A stretch of 64,000 nt of DNA from Prevotella sp. (lineage in GTDB: Bacteria > Bacteroidota > Bacteroidia > Bacteroidales > Bacteroidaceae): the NCBI GenBank assembly GCA_017617615.1, contig JAFZVV010000005.1, forward strand, positions 1-64,000, read 5' to 3'. The stretch's first letter is position 1. Every line of letters starts with the position of its first letter. Under the pieces are notes generated by a model. The model ran no database searches, was not told where the DNA came from, and saw only the letters and a program-made list of their open reading frames with translations. Positions 17,418 to 25,719 of this stretch are shown here, one piece after another. A program made the position numbers and the translations under genes.

Positions 17418-18518
17418 ATGCGGATGGCATTCTTCATCATGTTCCTTTTGCTGATTTTCACCGCTCTGGGCTATGTGTTGTGGCATGTCTGGCATATCCT
17501 GCCCCTATGCAAATGGGCAAGATGGCTAGTGGTCATCGCTATGGCAGCCTGTCCGCTCAGCATGTTCCTCATGTTCGGAGGAGCTTTCGAGCGCTTGCCC
17601 CTATCTGCTGCAAGCATCGCCTACGAAGTGAATACCTCGTCGGTCATCATCCTGCTCTACCTGCTCATTACCTTCCTCGTGCTCGACATCTGCCGGCTGT
17701 TGCACATTGTGCCCAAGAGTTTCCTTTTCGACAGTTGGGCAGGCACCATTAGCGTATTGCTACTCATGGTGGTGGTCTTCGTGGCAGGCAATATCAAATA
17801 CCATAATAAAGTGCGGGTGCCGCTGGAACTGACGACGAAGAAGGCACTACCCCACGACTACCGCATGGTCATGGTGAGCGACCTGCATCTTGGCTACCAC
17901 AACCGCCGCGACGACCTCGCGAAATGGGTAGACCTCATCAATGCGGAGCACCCAGACATGGTGCTCATCGGAGGCGACGTGATAGACATCAGCCTGCGGC
18001 CCCTACTTGAAGAGAACATGGCCGAAGAGTTCCGTCGCATCGAAGCACCCGTCTACGCCTGTCTGGGCAACCACGAATACTACAGCAACGAGCCACGCGC
18101 GCGACAGTTCTACGAAAAGGCTGGCATACACCTGCTCATCGACAGTACCGTCGTGATAGACAGCACCCTCTGCATCATCGGTCGCGACGACCGCACCAAC
18201 CCCAGCCGCAAACCCCTGGCGGCGCTCACCACATCCACCGACCCCTCGCTCTATACCATCGTCCTTGCCCACCAACCCCACGAACTGGAGAAGACCGAGC
18301 AGTGCAAGGCCGACTTCCAGTTCAGCGGCCATACCCACCGCGGACAGGTGTGGCCCATATCGTGGATTACCGATGCCATCTATGAGTGTTCATGGGGAGA
18401 GCACCAACGAGGCGCCACCCGTTTCTACGTGAGTTCAGGCCTCGGCATTTGGGGCGGGAAATTCCGTATCGGCACACAATCGGAATATGTCGTGGCCACG
18501 CTGAAAAAAGAACCTTAG
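17418..18518 (+). CDS. Membrane-bound metallophosphoesterase
   Basis: The N-terminal third (1-125) has about four transmembrane segments. The remainder is a calcineurin-like phosphoesterase with the metal-binding blocks in order: DLHLG (about 156), GGDVID (about 185), GNHEYY (about 214), HQPHE (about 288) and GHTHRGQ (about 305). This is the YaeI/YkuE-like layout, in which a cytoplasmic or periplasmic phosphoesterase is tethered to the membrane. Related enzymes act on UDP-sugars, lipids or cyclic nucleotides, and the substrate cannot be told from sequence. It starts 1 bp after cdsA and probably belongs to the same transcript. An exactly periodic satellite begins at its stop codon. Confidence 0.88.
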   Translation: MRMAFFIMFLLLIFTALGYVLWHVWHILPLCKWARWLVVIAMAACPLSMFLMFGGAFERLPLSAASIAYEVNTSSVIILLYLLITFLVLDICRLLHIVPKSFLFDSWAGTISVLLLMVVVFVAGNIKYHNKVRVPLELTTKKALPHDYRMVMVSDLHLGYHNRRDDLAKWVDLINAEHPDMVLIGGDVIDISLRPLLEENMAEEFRRIEAPVYACLGNHEYYSNEPRARQFYEKAGIHLLIDSTVVIDSTLCIIGRDDRTNPSRKPLAALTTSTDPSLYTIVLAHQPHELEKTEQCKADFQFSGHTHRGQVWPISWITDAIYECSWGEHQRGATRFYVSSGLGIWGGKFRIGTQSEYVVATLKKEP

Positions 18519-18652
18519 CCCGGAAAAACCGGAAAGCCCGGAATATCCGGATAGCCCAAAAAATCCGGATTGCCCGGGATATCCGGATAGCCCATCTTGC
18601 CCATCTTGCCCAAATTGCCCATCTTGCCCATAACGCCCACAAAGCCCATACC
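18518..18652. repeat. Compound satellite: 18-nt x4 then 9-nt x6
   Basis: GCCC recurs with exact spacing. Four units of 18 nt (GCCC followed by 14 nt containing CCGGA, e.g. GGAATATCCGGATA) run from 18518 to 18589. Six units of 9 nt (GCCC plus ATCTT, AAATT, ATAAC or ACAAA) run from 18590 to 18643. The pattern decays into CCCCATA runs by 18664. Both periods are multiples of three, so frames stay open through it on both strands. Confidence 0.85.
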
Positions 18653-18687
18653 CCCATACCCCCTAACCTAAAAAAATCAACAAGACA

Positions 18688-19647
18688 ATGAAAAGAAAGA
18701 TTCTTACAATGATGGCAGTGCTGCTGACGGCACTCACCACCCAAGCCACCGGCCCCGTGAAACAATGGGGACAACTGCAAGTAAAAGGCACCCAACTCTG
18801 CGACCAACAGGGTAATCCCGTGGTACTGCGGGGCGTGAGCCTGGGGTGGCACAATATCTGGCCACGATTCTACAACAAGAAAGTGGTGCGCACACTGAAA
18901 AACGACTGGAACGCCACGGTAGTGCGTGCCGCCATGGGCGTGACCACTGTCGAAGACAACTACCTCGACAACCCCTCGTTCGCCCTGGAATGCGTAGAGA
19001 AGGTGGTGAAAGCCGCCATCAAGGAAGATATCTATATCATCATCGACTGGCATGCCCATGAAATGCACACGCCAGAGGCGAAGGCGTTCTTCGGTGAGAT
19101 GGCAAGGAAATACGGCAAGTATCCCCATGTCATCTATGAGTTATACAACGAGCCTGTGGAGGACTCATGGGAGTCGCTGAAACAGTATGCCACGGAGATT
19201 ATCACCGAAATCCGCAAATACGACCCCGACAACATTATCCTCATGGGATGCCCACACTGGGACCAAGACATCCACCTCGTGGCAGACAGTCCGCTCCGTG
19301 GTTTCAGCAACATCATGTACACGCTGCACTACTACGCCTCCACCCACAAGGAATACCTACGCGACCGCATGGAAGAAGCCGTGAAACGCGGCGTGCCCGT
19401 ATTCGTGAGCGAGAGTGGCGTGACCGAGGCTTCGGGCAACGGTGTCATCGACCCGGAGTCACAACAACAGTGGCTCGACCGGATGGAGAAGCTGAAAATC
19501 AGTTGGTTGCTGTGGTCGCTGAGCGACAAAGACGAGTCGTGCTCCATGCTCCTTCCCCGTGCCACCTCCACGGGTCCCTGGCCCGAAGACGTCATCAAGC
19601 GGTCGGGAAAGATGGTGCGTGAGTATCTGAAGAGATACAATAAATGA
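18688..19647 (+). CDS. Secreted GH5 endoglucanase-type glycosidase
   Basis: The 319-residue protein has a signal peptide (MKRKILTMMAVLLTALTTQA) and one catalytic domain. The acid/base Glu is in YELYNEP (E155). The nucleophile Glu is in FVSESGVTEASGNG (E242). Other GH5 subfamily-2-like features are IIIDWHAH, MYTLHYYA and WLLWSLSDKDESCSML. It should cleave beta-1,4-glucan or a related hemicellulose in the periplasm or outside the cell. There is no CBM or T9SS tail, so it may be periplasmic. The satellite sits just upstream, in place of a recognisable promoter. Confidence 0.88.
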   Translation: MKRKILTMMAVLLTALTTQATGPVKQWGQLQVKGTQLCDQQGNPVVLRGVSLGWHNIWPRFYNKKVVRTLKNDWNATVVRAAMGVTTVEDNYLDNPSFALECVEKVVKAAIKEDIYIIIDWHAHEMHTPEAKAFFGEMARKYGKYPHVIYELYNEPVEDSWESLKQYATEIITEIRKYDPDNIILMGCPHWDQDIHLVADSPLRGFSNIMYTLHYYASTHKEYLRDRMEEAVKRGVPVFVSESGVTEASGNGVIDPESQQQWLDRMEKLKISWLLWSLSDKDESCSMLLPRATSTGPWPEDVIKRSGKMVREYLKRYNK

Positions 19648-19650
19648 TTT

Positions 19651-19701
19651 CGGGCAAAGCCCGATTGAAGATTGAAAATTGAAAATTGAAGATTGAAAAT
19701 T
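19651..19701 (+). repeat. Hairpin plus ATTGAA-type repeat, copy A
   Basis: CGGGCAAAGCCCG can form a hairpin and is followed by five ATTGAA(A/G)-type units. It lies between convergent genes (GH5 and lpxB) and may end both transcripts. A similar GC-hairpin plus ATTGAA block is at 54715-54760, and an inverted AT part is at 35485-35530. Confidence 0.6.
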
Positions 19702-19710
19702 ATTCGGTCT

Positions 19711-20853
19711 TCAATTTTTCTGCAGTAGAACGTTATGGATGATGCGGGCGGCATGAGCAGGTGCGCCAGGTTTTCCGATAGCCTGTCGCACCTCTTCGTA
19801 TCCGTTCAGCATGGCATCGCGGCGACTGCCGCCAGGAAGGATGGCAGACAGTTCACTCACCATATTCGGTACGCTGAAAGTATCGGCCACCAATTCTGTC
19901 ACGACCTCTCGGTCGGCAATGAGGTTGACGAGCGAGATATACTTCACCTTGAGGAGATGTCGGCGAAGGAAAGCGATGAAGCGCGGCAACGGCGTTTCGT
20001 AACACACCACCTGAGGCACGCCGAAGAGCGCGGTTTCGAGCGTGGCGGTGCCACTCGTGACGAGAGCCGCCGTGGCATTGGCGAGCACAGCGAAGGTCTC
20101 GCCGGCAACCATCCTCACCTTCGCGATGCCTTCGAAACGCTCGTAGTAAGACCGTTCGATGGATGGAGCGCATGCCAGCACGAACTGGTAATCGGGGAAC
20201 TGCTCTGCCGCCTGTAACATCGCCGGCAAGTTATCCTTGATTTCCTGTCGGCGGCTGCCTGCCAGCAATGCCACGACAGGCCGGTCATCAAGCCCATGGT
20301 GCCGTGCGAACTCCGCAGGAGTCTCATGATAGCCTTCGCGGAAAGCCATTACCTCGTCGGCGGTGGGATTGCCCACATAATGGATGGGATAATGATGCTT
20401 CTTCTCGAAGAAATCCACTTCGAAAGGCAGGATGGACAACAGGTGGTCCACATCGCGCTTGATGTTCTTGACACGGTATTCCTTCCACGCCCATATCTTC
20501 GGCGAGATGTAATAGAACACCTTCGCCAGTCCATGCTTATGCACAAACTTGGCAATGTCGAGATTGAAGCCTGGGTAATCGACAAGGACCACCGCGTCGG
20601 GGTTCCACATGCGGATATCCTCCTTACACTGGGCCATATTGCGGAAGATGGCAGGCAGATGGAGGAGTACCGGGATGAACCCCATGTAAGCCATCTCGCG
20701 GTAATGGCGCACCAGCGTGCCCCCCTCGGCAGCCATGTTATCGCCGCCGAAAAACCGGAACTCCGCCTGCGCGTCGGCAAGCGCCAGTTCACGCATCAGA
20801 TGTGCGGCATGCAGGTCGCCGCTCGCCTCTCCTACTATCAGGTAATATTTCAT
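19711..20853 (-). CDS. lpxB: Lipid-A-disaccharide synthase LpxB
   Basis: LpxB joins UDP-2,3-diacylglucosamine and lipid X to form the lipid A disaccharide at the inner membrane (GT19). The 380-residue product is of normal length and starts MKYYLIVGEASGDLHAAHLM, the conserved family N-terminus. Further blocks are FFGGDNMAAEGG, VLVDYPGFNLDIAKF, YYISPKIWAWKEYR, ALLAGSRRQEI and TSGTATLETALFGVP. It begins 13 bp after the surE stop on the same strand, so the two are probably one transcript driven from upstream of surE. Confidence 0.96.
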   Translation of the reverse strand: MKYYLIVGEASGDLHAAHLMRELALADAQAEFRFFGGDNMAAEGGTLVRHYREMAYMGFIPVLLHLPAIFRNMAQCKEDIRMWNPDAVVLVDYPGFNLDIAKFVHKHGLAKVFYYISPKIWAWKEYRVKNIKRDVDHLLSILPFEVDFFEKKHHYPIHYVGNPTADEVMAFREGYHETPAEFARHHGLDDRPVVALLAGSRRQEIKDNLPAMLQAAEQFPDYQFVLACAPSIERSYYERFEGIAKVRMVAGETFAVLANATAALVTSGTATLETALFGVPQVVCYETPLPRFIAFLRRHLLKVKYISLVNLIADREVVTELVADTFSVPNMVSELSAILPGGSRRDAMLNGYEEVRQAIGKPGAPAHAARIIHNVLLQKN

Positions 20854-20866
20854 CGGGAAATGTTGG

Positions 20867-21640
20867 TCAGTCGTCGTAGCGCCACGACTCCATGGCGCTG
20901 ATCATATCATAGTCGGTCACATCGATACGCGTGGGCGTGATGGCAGCGAAGCCATGCTGCAACGCCCAGTTGTCGGTATCTTCCGAGTCAGGCTCGTCGT
21001 TCTTATACTTGCCCACCATCCAGAAGTAGTCGTAGCCCCGTGGGTGATGCTCCTTCACACACTCGTCATACCATGTGCCCCATGCCATGCGACACACCTT
21101 CACACCGCAGTATCCCCCTCGTGGCACATTCACGTTCAGGCACACCCCCTTGGGAAGTCCCTCGCTGAGCACCCGTCGTGTGATGGCCCTGACAAGCGGG
21201 CGCATAGGCTCGAAATCGGCATCGGCACTGTAGTCACATATCGAGAAAGCCACCGACGGAAGGTATTTCATGCAGCCCTCTGCCGCCACGCCCATCGTAC
21301 CCGAATAGTGGGTGTTCACCGAGGCGTTATCGCCGTGGTTGATGCCTCCGATCACCATATCGGGCCGTCGGTCGGCGCACAATTGGTTGAGCGCGAGTTT
21401 CACACAGTCTACGGGCGTGCCGTTGCTCGACCACACCTCCACCCCTTCCTCACGATGTCTTGGCGTGAGGTCGAGCGGTGTAGTGGCAGAGAAGGCACGG
21501 GCATAGCCCGAGCGGGCGGAGTCGGGCGCGCAGACCAACAGGTCGGCCATGTCACGTATCATGTCCACCAGCGCATTGATACCTTTAGCCTTGTAGCCAT
21601 CGTCGTTGGAAATCAGAATGAAAGGTCGGTTGTCGTTCAT
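20867..21640 (-). CDS. surE: 5'/3'-nucleotidase SurE
   Basis: SurE is a metal-dependent nucleoside monophosphatase. The 257-residue protein has the N-terminal ISNDDG metal site (about residues 10-15), APDSARSGYARAFS, the GTPVDCVKLAL stretch, GINHGDN and the SGTMGVAAEG loop. The family usually has SGTVGAAMEG, so small changes are present but the metal ligands look intact. It is followed 13 bp later by lpxB. A -7 box lies at 21660-21667. Confidence 0.95.
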   Translation of the reverse strand: MNDNRPFILISNDDGYKAKGINALVDMIRDMADLLVCAPDSARSGYARAFSATTPLDLTPRHREEGVEVWSSNGTPVDCVKLALNQLCADRRPDMVIGGINHGDNASVNTHYSGTMGVAAEGCMKYLPSVAFSICDYSADADFEPMRPLVRAITRRVLSEGLPKGVCLNVNVPRGGYCGVKVCRMAWGTWYDECVKEHHPRGYDYFWMVGKYKNDEPDSEDTDNWALQHGFAAITPTRIDVTDYDMISAMESWRYDD

Positions 21641-21659
21641 CTTCTTTACTTTGTTTGGG

Positions 21660-21667
21660 CAAAGGTA
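21660..21667 (-). promoter_or_regulatory. -7 box (TACCTTTG) for surE-lpxB
   Basis: On the minus strand TACCTTTG stands 19 nt upstream of the surE ATG. No TTTG is found at -33. Confidence 0.55.
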
Positions 21668-21782
21668 GGAAAAAATAATAAAATACAGGAAAAGAGTGAT
21701 GCCGAAACAATAAAACCCACCTTAAATTTGTTTGTTAAGTATGAAAAAAGGTTTAATTCGTCCTTTTCTCGTATAAAATATG

Positions 21783-21790
21783 TATCTTTG
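21783..21790 (+). promoter_or_regulatory. -7 box (TATCTTTG) for the parA operon
   Basis: TATCTTTG lies 109 nt before parA and fits TAnnTTTG. The divergent surE box is 116 nt to the left. The 5' leader of about 100 nt contains no structure I recognise. Confidence 0.55.
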
Positions 21791-21899
21791 CACAATCGTA
21801 GCAAAAATATGCCGCACCTAAGATAGGTACAAGATGGGCTGCACCAAGTGCACAATGCCCACTTTGTTAAGGAAAAAAGATTCTATAAGAGGTAACTAA

Positions 21900-22664
21900 A
21901 TGGGAAAAATCATAGCTTTAGCCAACCAAAAGGGAGGTGTGGGCAAGACCACCACCACCATCAACCTTGCGGCCTCGTTAGCGACCTTGGAGAAGACGGT
22001 GCTTGTCATCGACGCCGACCCACAGGCCAATGCATCCAGCGGTCTGGGTGTAGATGTGAACAACCTGGAGTGCTCGCTATACGAATGTCTTGTCGACCAC
22101 GTCGACGTGCGCGAAGCTATCTACACCACTGACATCGAGGGTCTCGACATCATTCCCAGCCACATCGACCTGGTGGGTGCCGAAATAGAGATGCTCAATA
22201 TCGACAGCCGCGAAAAGGTAATCGACCGTCTCCTTGCCCCTATCCGCTCTGAATACGACTACATCCTGATAGACTGCTCTCCCTCACTGGGACTGATTAC
22301 CGTCAACTCACTCACCGCTGCCGACTCCGTCATCATTCCCGTGCAGTGCGAGTATTTTGCCCTCGAAGGCATCGGGAAATTGCTCAACACCATCAAGATC
22401 ATCAAGAGCAAACTCAATCCCCGTCTGGAAATCGAGGGGTTCCTCTTGACAATGTACGACAGCCGTTTGCGGCTTGCCAACCAGATTTACGACGAGGTGA
22501 AGCGCCACTTTCAGGAATTGGTGTTCAAGACCGTCATCCAGCGTAACGTCAAGCTCAGCGAGAGTCCGAGCCATGGTCTGCCCGTGATTCTCTATGATGC
22601 CGACAGCACCGGCAGCAAGAACCATCTTGCCCTGGCTAAGGAGATTATCAACAAGAACAGTTAA
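21900..22664 (+). CDS. parA: Chromosome partitioning ATPase ParA (Soj)
   Basis: The 254-residue MinD/ParA-type ATPase begins [20 protein letters not shown], with the deviant Walker A lysine. The switch regions [13 protein letters not shown] and [16 protein letters not shown] are present. ParA binds nucleoid DNA with ATP and moves ParB-parS complexes to position chromosome origins. parB follows 39 bp later. The length and lack of an N-terminal HTH fit chromosomal type rather than plasmid type Ia. Confidence 0.95.
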   Translation: MGKIIALANQKGGVGKTTTTINLAASLATLEKTVLVIDADPQANASSGLGVDVNNLECSLYECLVDHVDVREAIYTTDIEGLDIIPSHIDLVGAEIEMLNIDSREKVIDRLLAPIRSEYDYILIDCSPSLGLITVNSLTAADSVIIPVQCEYFALEGIGKLLNTIKIIKSKLNPRLEIEGFLLTMYDSRLRLANQIYDEVKRHFQELVFKTVIQRNVKLSESPSHGLPVILYDADSTGSKNHLALAKEIINKNS

Positions 22665-22703
22665 AGCCACGGTGGCAGCGCCACCGCCCGACACACATAT
22701 TCT

Positions 22704-23597
22704 ATGGCAGCAAAAAAGAAATTCAATGCACTGGGCCGCGGCCTGGATGCCCTTATCTCCACCGACGAGATACATCCACAGGGCAGTTCCACCATCAGCG
22801 AGATAGCCCTCGACCAGATAGAAGCCAATCCCAACCAACCCCGTCGCGACTTCGACCCCGACAGCCTGCAGGAGTTGGCCAATAGCATCCGCGAGATTGG
22901 CATCGTGCAGCCCATCACTCTCCGCCAGATCAGCGACACCAAATACCAGATTGTGGCGGGAGAACGCCGCTATCGTGCCTCGCAGATGGCAGGCCTCAGC
23001 TCCATTCCCGCCTATATCCGCACCATCGACGATGAGAGCGTGATGGAGATGGCATTGGTGGAGAATATCCAGCGCGAAGACCTCAATGCCATCGAGATAG
23101 CACTGGCCTATGCCCACCTGCTCGAGAACGAGGGGATGACCCAGGAGAAGGTGGCAGAGCGTGTAGGAAAGAGCCGCGTGGCCGTGGCCAATTACCTCCG
23201 CCTGCTCAAACTGCCCGCCCAGGTGCAGATGGCGCTTCAGAAACATACCATCGACATGGGCCATGCCCGTGCCCTCCTTTCCCTCGACAGCCCGTCGCAG
23301 CAACTCGCCGTCTTTGAGACCATCCAGAAGAACGGCTCGTCGGTACGTCAAGTAGAAGAAATCGTGAAAAAGCTGAAGAACGGCGAGGACGTGAACCTTG
23401 GTGGCAAGAAGCTTGCGTCGGGAACCCGTTTTCCCGAGGAGTACACCATCCTGCGTGAACAACTCACGGGGTTCTTCGGAAAGAAAGTATCACTCAATAT
23501 CTCTCCCTCGGGAAAGGGGAAAATCAGCATCCCCTTCGCCGACGAGGAAGAGCTGGAGCATATCATGAGCGTGTTCGACCGGTTGAAACGTAATTGA
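22704..23597 (+). CDS. parB: Chromosome partitioning protein ParB (Spo0J)
   Basis: The 297-residue protein has the ParB N-terminal CTPase region (IEANPNQPRRDFD, then IVAGERRYRASQMAGL), an HTH that reads parS (TQEKVAERVGKSRVAVANYL) and a C-terminal dimerisation segment after a Lys/Gly linker. It loads on parS and recruits ParA and SMC. No GTTTCACGTGAAAC-like parS was found by eye near the operon. The next gene starts 1 bp after its stop. Confidence 0.95.
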   Translation: MAAKKKFNALGRGLDALISTDEIHPQGSSTISEIALDQIEANPNQPRRDFDPDSLQELANSIREIGIVQPITLRQISDTKYQIVAGERRYRASQMAGLSSIPAYIRTIDDESVMEMALVENIQREDLNAIEIALAYAHLLENEGMTQEKVAERVGKSRVAVANYLRLLKLPAQVQMALQKHTIDMGHARALLSLDSPSQQLAVFETIQKNGSSVRQVEEIVKKLKNGEDVNLGGKKLASGTRFPEEYTILREQLTGFFGKKVSLNISPSGKGKISIPFADEEELEHIMSVFDRLKRN

Positions 23598-23598
23598 C

Positions 23599-24333
23599 AT
23601 GACCGTGAGAACCAACAGATTGTCTTTCATCCGTACAGCCGTTGCCGCCCTGCTGCTCACCACAGCATCACTCGGCAGCGCACAGGAAGTGATTGTCGCC
23701 GACAGTTTAGCACCCGGCGACGATGTCATCGAACTGATGATAGACGATACCTTGCAAGTGGGCCGTTTCTTCGCGGCCGACACGCTAACTATGGCGAAGC
23801 CCCCTCGCGACTGGAGCACCTGGCGCCCCAGCGCAAAACGGGCGATGTGGCTTGCCATCGTCCTGCCCGGTGCCGGACAAATATACAACCGCAAATACTG
23901 GAAACTCCCCATCTTCTATGGTGGGTTTGTGGGATGTATCTATGCCATGCGTTGGAACAACATGATGTACAACGACTATTCCAGGGCGTTTCTCGACATC
24001 TCAGACAACGACCCCGCCACACAGAGTTACAACCAGTTCCTGCATCTCGGCTCTCGCATCAACCCCGATAACGAGAAGAACGAGACCCGTTACAAGACGC
24101 TTTTCCAGAAGCGCAAGGATTATTACCGACGCTACCGCGACTTGAGTTTTTTCATACTCATCGGCGTGTATGCCCTCTCTGTCATCGACGCGTATGTCGA
24201 CGCATCCCTGTCGGATTTCGATATCAGCAAAGACCTGAGTCTGAAGGTCTCACCGACAGTCATCAACAGCCGCACCGACCGCAACCCTATCAGGTCAGGT
24301 GCCATCGGACTGCACTGCAGCCTGAATTTTTAA
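23599..24333 (+). CDS. DUF5683 membrane protein
   Basis: This 244-residue protein has a signal-like N-terminus and the DUF5683 core (about 75-200): WLAIVLPGAGQIYNRKYWKL, followed by a Gly-rich helix FYGGFVGCIYAMRWN and later FFILIGVYALSVIDAYVDA. The LPGAGQ-Y-N signature is shared with P-loop-free membrane proteins of the TM2 type. The gene nearly always sits between parB and a lytic transglycosylase in Bacteroidetes, as here, but its role is unknown. It starts 1 bp after parB and lies 30 bp before the next gene. Confidence 0.88.
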   Translation: MTVRTNRLSFIRTAVAALLLTTASLGSAQEVIVADSLAPGDDVIELMIDDTLQVGRFFAADTLTMAKPPRDWSTWRPSAKRAMWLAIVLPGAGQIYNRKYWKLPIFYGGFVGCIYAMRWNNMMYNDYSRAFLDISDNDPATQSYNQFLHLGSRINPDNEKNETRYKTLFQKRKDYYRRYRDLSFFILIGVYALSVIDAYVDASLSDFDISKDLSLKVSPTVINSRTDRNPIRSGAIGLHCSLNF

Positions 24334-24363
24334 GAACAAAATGTCAAGAAGCAAAACAAGAAA

Positions 24364-25692
24364 ATGAAGAAGACCCTAACACTCATCCTATTGTTATTGT
24401 GTTGCACCATTCACCTCTCAGCCCAAATCAGTGAAGACTACGAGATTTTCTTCACTGACGAGAACGGCCATCAAGACGTCATGGAACTGCCCGAGTCGAT
24501 GATGATGTCAGAACTCGACAGCATGCTCGCCCTTTACCATTCCAAGACCTACCTCATCACCGACGAAGCATGTGAGTCGACAGGTGAGAACCCCTACTAC
24601 TCCGACGATGTGTATGCCGAGCGACTGAGCCGCATGCCCACCGCCATCGACATGCCCTACAACACCATCGTAAGACAATTCATCGACCGTTACTGCACAC
24701 GCCTGCGCAGGTCGGTGAGCGTAATGCTCGGCACGTCAAACTTCTACATGCCCATCTTCGAGCAGGCCCTTGAAGCCTACAACGTACCCATGGAGCTGAA
24801 ATACCTGCCTGTCATCGAGTCGGCACTCAATCCCAAGGCCGTATCGCGCGTGGGCGCCACCGGACTATGGCAGTTCATGCTCGCCACTGGCAAGCAATAC
24901 GGTCTTCGCGTGAACTCCCTCGTCGACGACCGCCGCGACCCCATCCGAGCCTCGTATGCTGCCGCACGCCTGTTGCGCGACCTCTTCCGCATCTTCGGCG
25001 ACTGGACTCTTGCCATCGCTGCCTACAACTGCGGTCCTGCCAACGTGAACAAAGCCATCCGGCGCAGCGGTGGCCAGCGTGACTTCTGGAAAATCTACCC
25101 CTATCTTCCCGCTGAGACCCGAGGCTATGTGCCCGCTTTCATCGCTGCCAACTATGTGATGACCTACTATTGCGAGCACAATATCTGTCCGATGCTCACC
25201 AATCTTCCCGAGCGTACCGACACCATCATCGTCGACCGTAACATCTCGCTATCCACCATATCGAAGTTCTGTGACATCAACATCGAGTTGCTCCGCGAAC
25301 TCAATCCACAATACCGTCGCGACCTGGTGAACGGCAGCACCGAGCCATCCACCATCCGCATGACCATCCCATCGATGAACAAGTTCCTGGAGTTGCAAGA
25401 CTCCATCTTCGCCTATGATGCCGCACATGTGGGAGGCAAGCATGCCTATACCGCAGTAGAAGACAAAGGCTCATCGCGCGAGAGCACGTCACGGCGCTCG
25501 TCCGAAAGCCGTTCATCGGCCTCAAGGAGCAGCAGGCGCAGCAGTTCCGCGACCACGGCCACGGCAGCAGCTACAAGCAGTTCGTCGTCGCGCTATGGTC
25601 GCAGTTCACGAAGTGCTTCCTTCAACCAACGCACCACCGCCTCCTCCAACAGCAATTCCTCTGGGAAACGCCGCAGTGGGCGCCGTGGCTGA
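24364..25692 (+). CDS. Membrane-bound lytic transglycosylase (MltD-like)
   Basis: The 442-residue exported enzyme (signal MKKTLTLILLLLCCTIHLSA) cleaves peptidoglycan glycan strands with formation of anhydroMurNAc. The SLT domain covers about 130-290: the catalytic Glu is E152 in LPVIESALNP, and GATGLWQFM and AIAAYNCGPANVNKAI are typical. A LysM-like segment follows (IIVDRNISLSTISKFCDINI). The last 75 residues are a low-complexity Ser/Arg tail (RSSRRSSSATTATAAATSS) that is unusual and may be disordered or cell-wall binding. It lies in the par operon, 27 bp before relA/spoT. Confidence 0.92.
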   Translation: MKKTLTLILLLLCCTIHLSAQISEDYEIFFTDENGHQDVMELPESMMMSELDSMLALYHSKTYLITDEACESTGENPYYSDDVYAERLSRMPTAIDMPYNTIVRQFIDRYCTRLRRSVSVMLGTSNFYMPIFEQALEAYNVPMELKYLPVIESALNPKAVSRVGATGLWQFMLATGKQYGLRVNSLVDDRRDPIRASYAAARLLRDLFRIFGDWTLAIAAYNCGPANVNKAIRRSGGQRDFWKIYPYLPAETRGYVPAFIAANYVMTYYCEHNICPMLTNLPERTDTIIVDRNISLSTISKFCDINIELLRELNPQYRRDLVNGSTEPSTIRMTIPSMNKFLELQDSIFAYDAAHVGGKHAYTAVEDKGSSRESTSRRSSESRSSASRSSRRSSSATTATAAATSSSSSRYGRSSRSASFNQRTTASSNSNSSGKRRSGRRG

Positions 25693-25719
25693 CCCCACCC
25701 CTTCCAACACAACCTATCT

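Noticed and set aside
18367..19128. 253-codon minus-strand frame through the 9-nt/18-nt satellite
   Set aside because: It is open only because the satellite period is a multiple of three; the Trp-Ala repeats reflect the satellite and it overlaps two genes on the plus strand.
22308..23462. 384-codon minus-strand frame opposite parA/parB
   Set aside because: It is an antisense shadow spanning two verified genes on the other strand; no recognisable domain.
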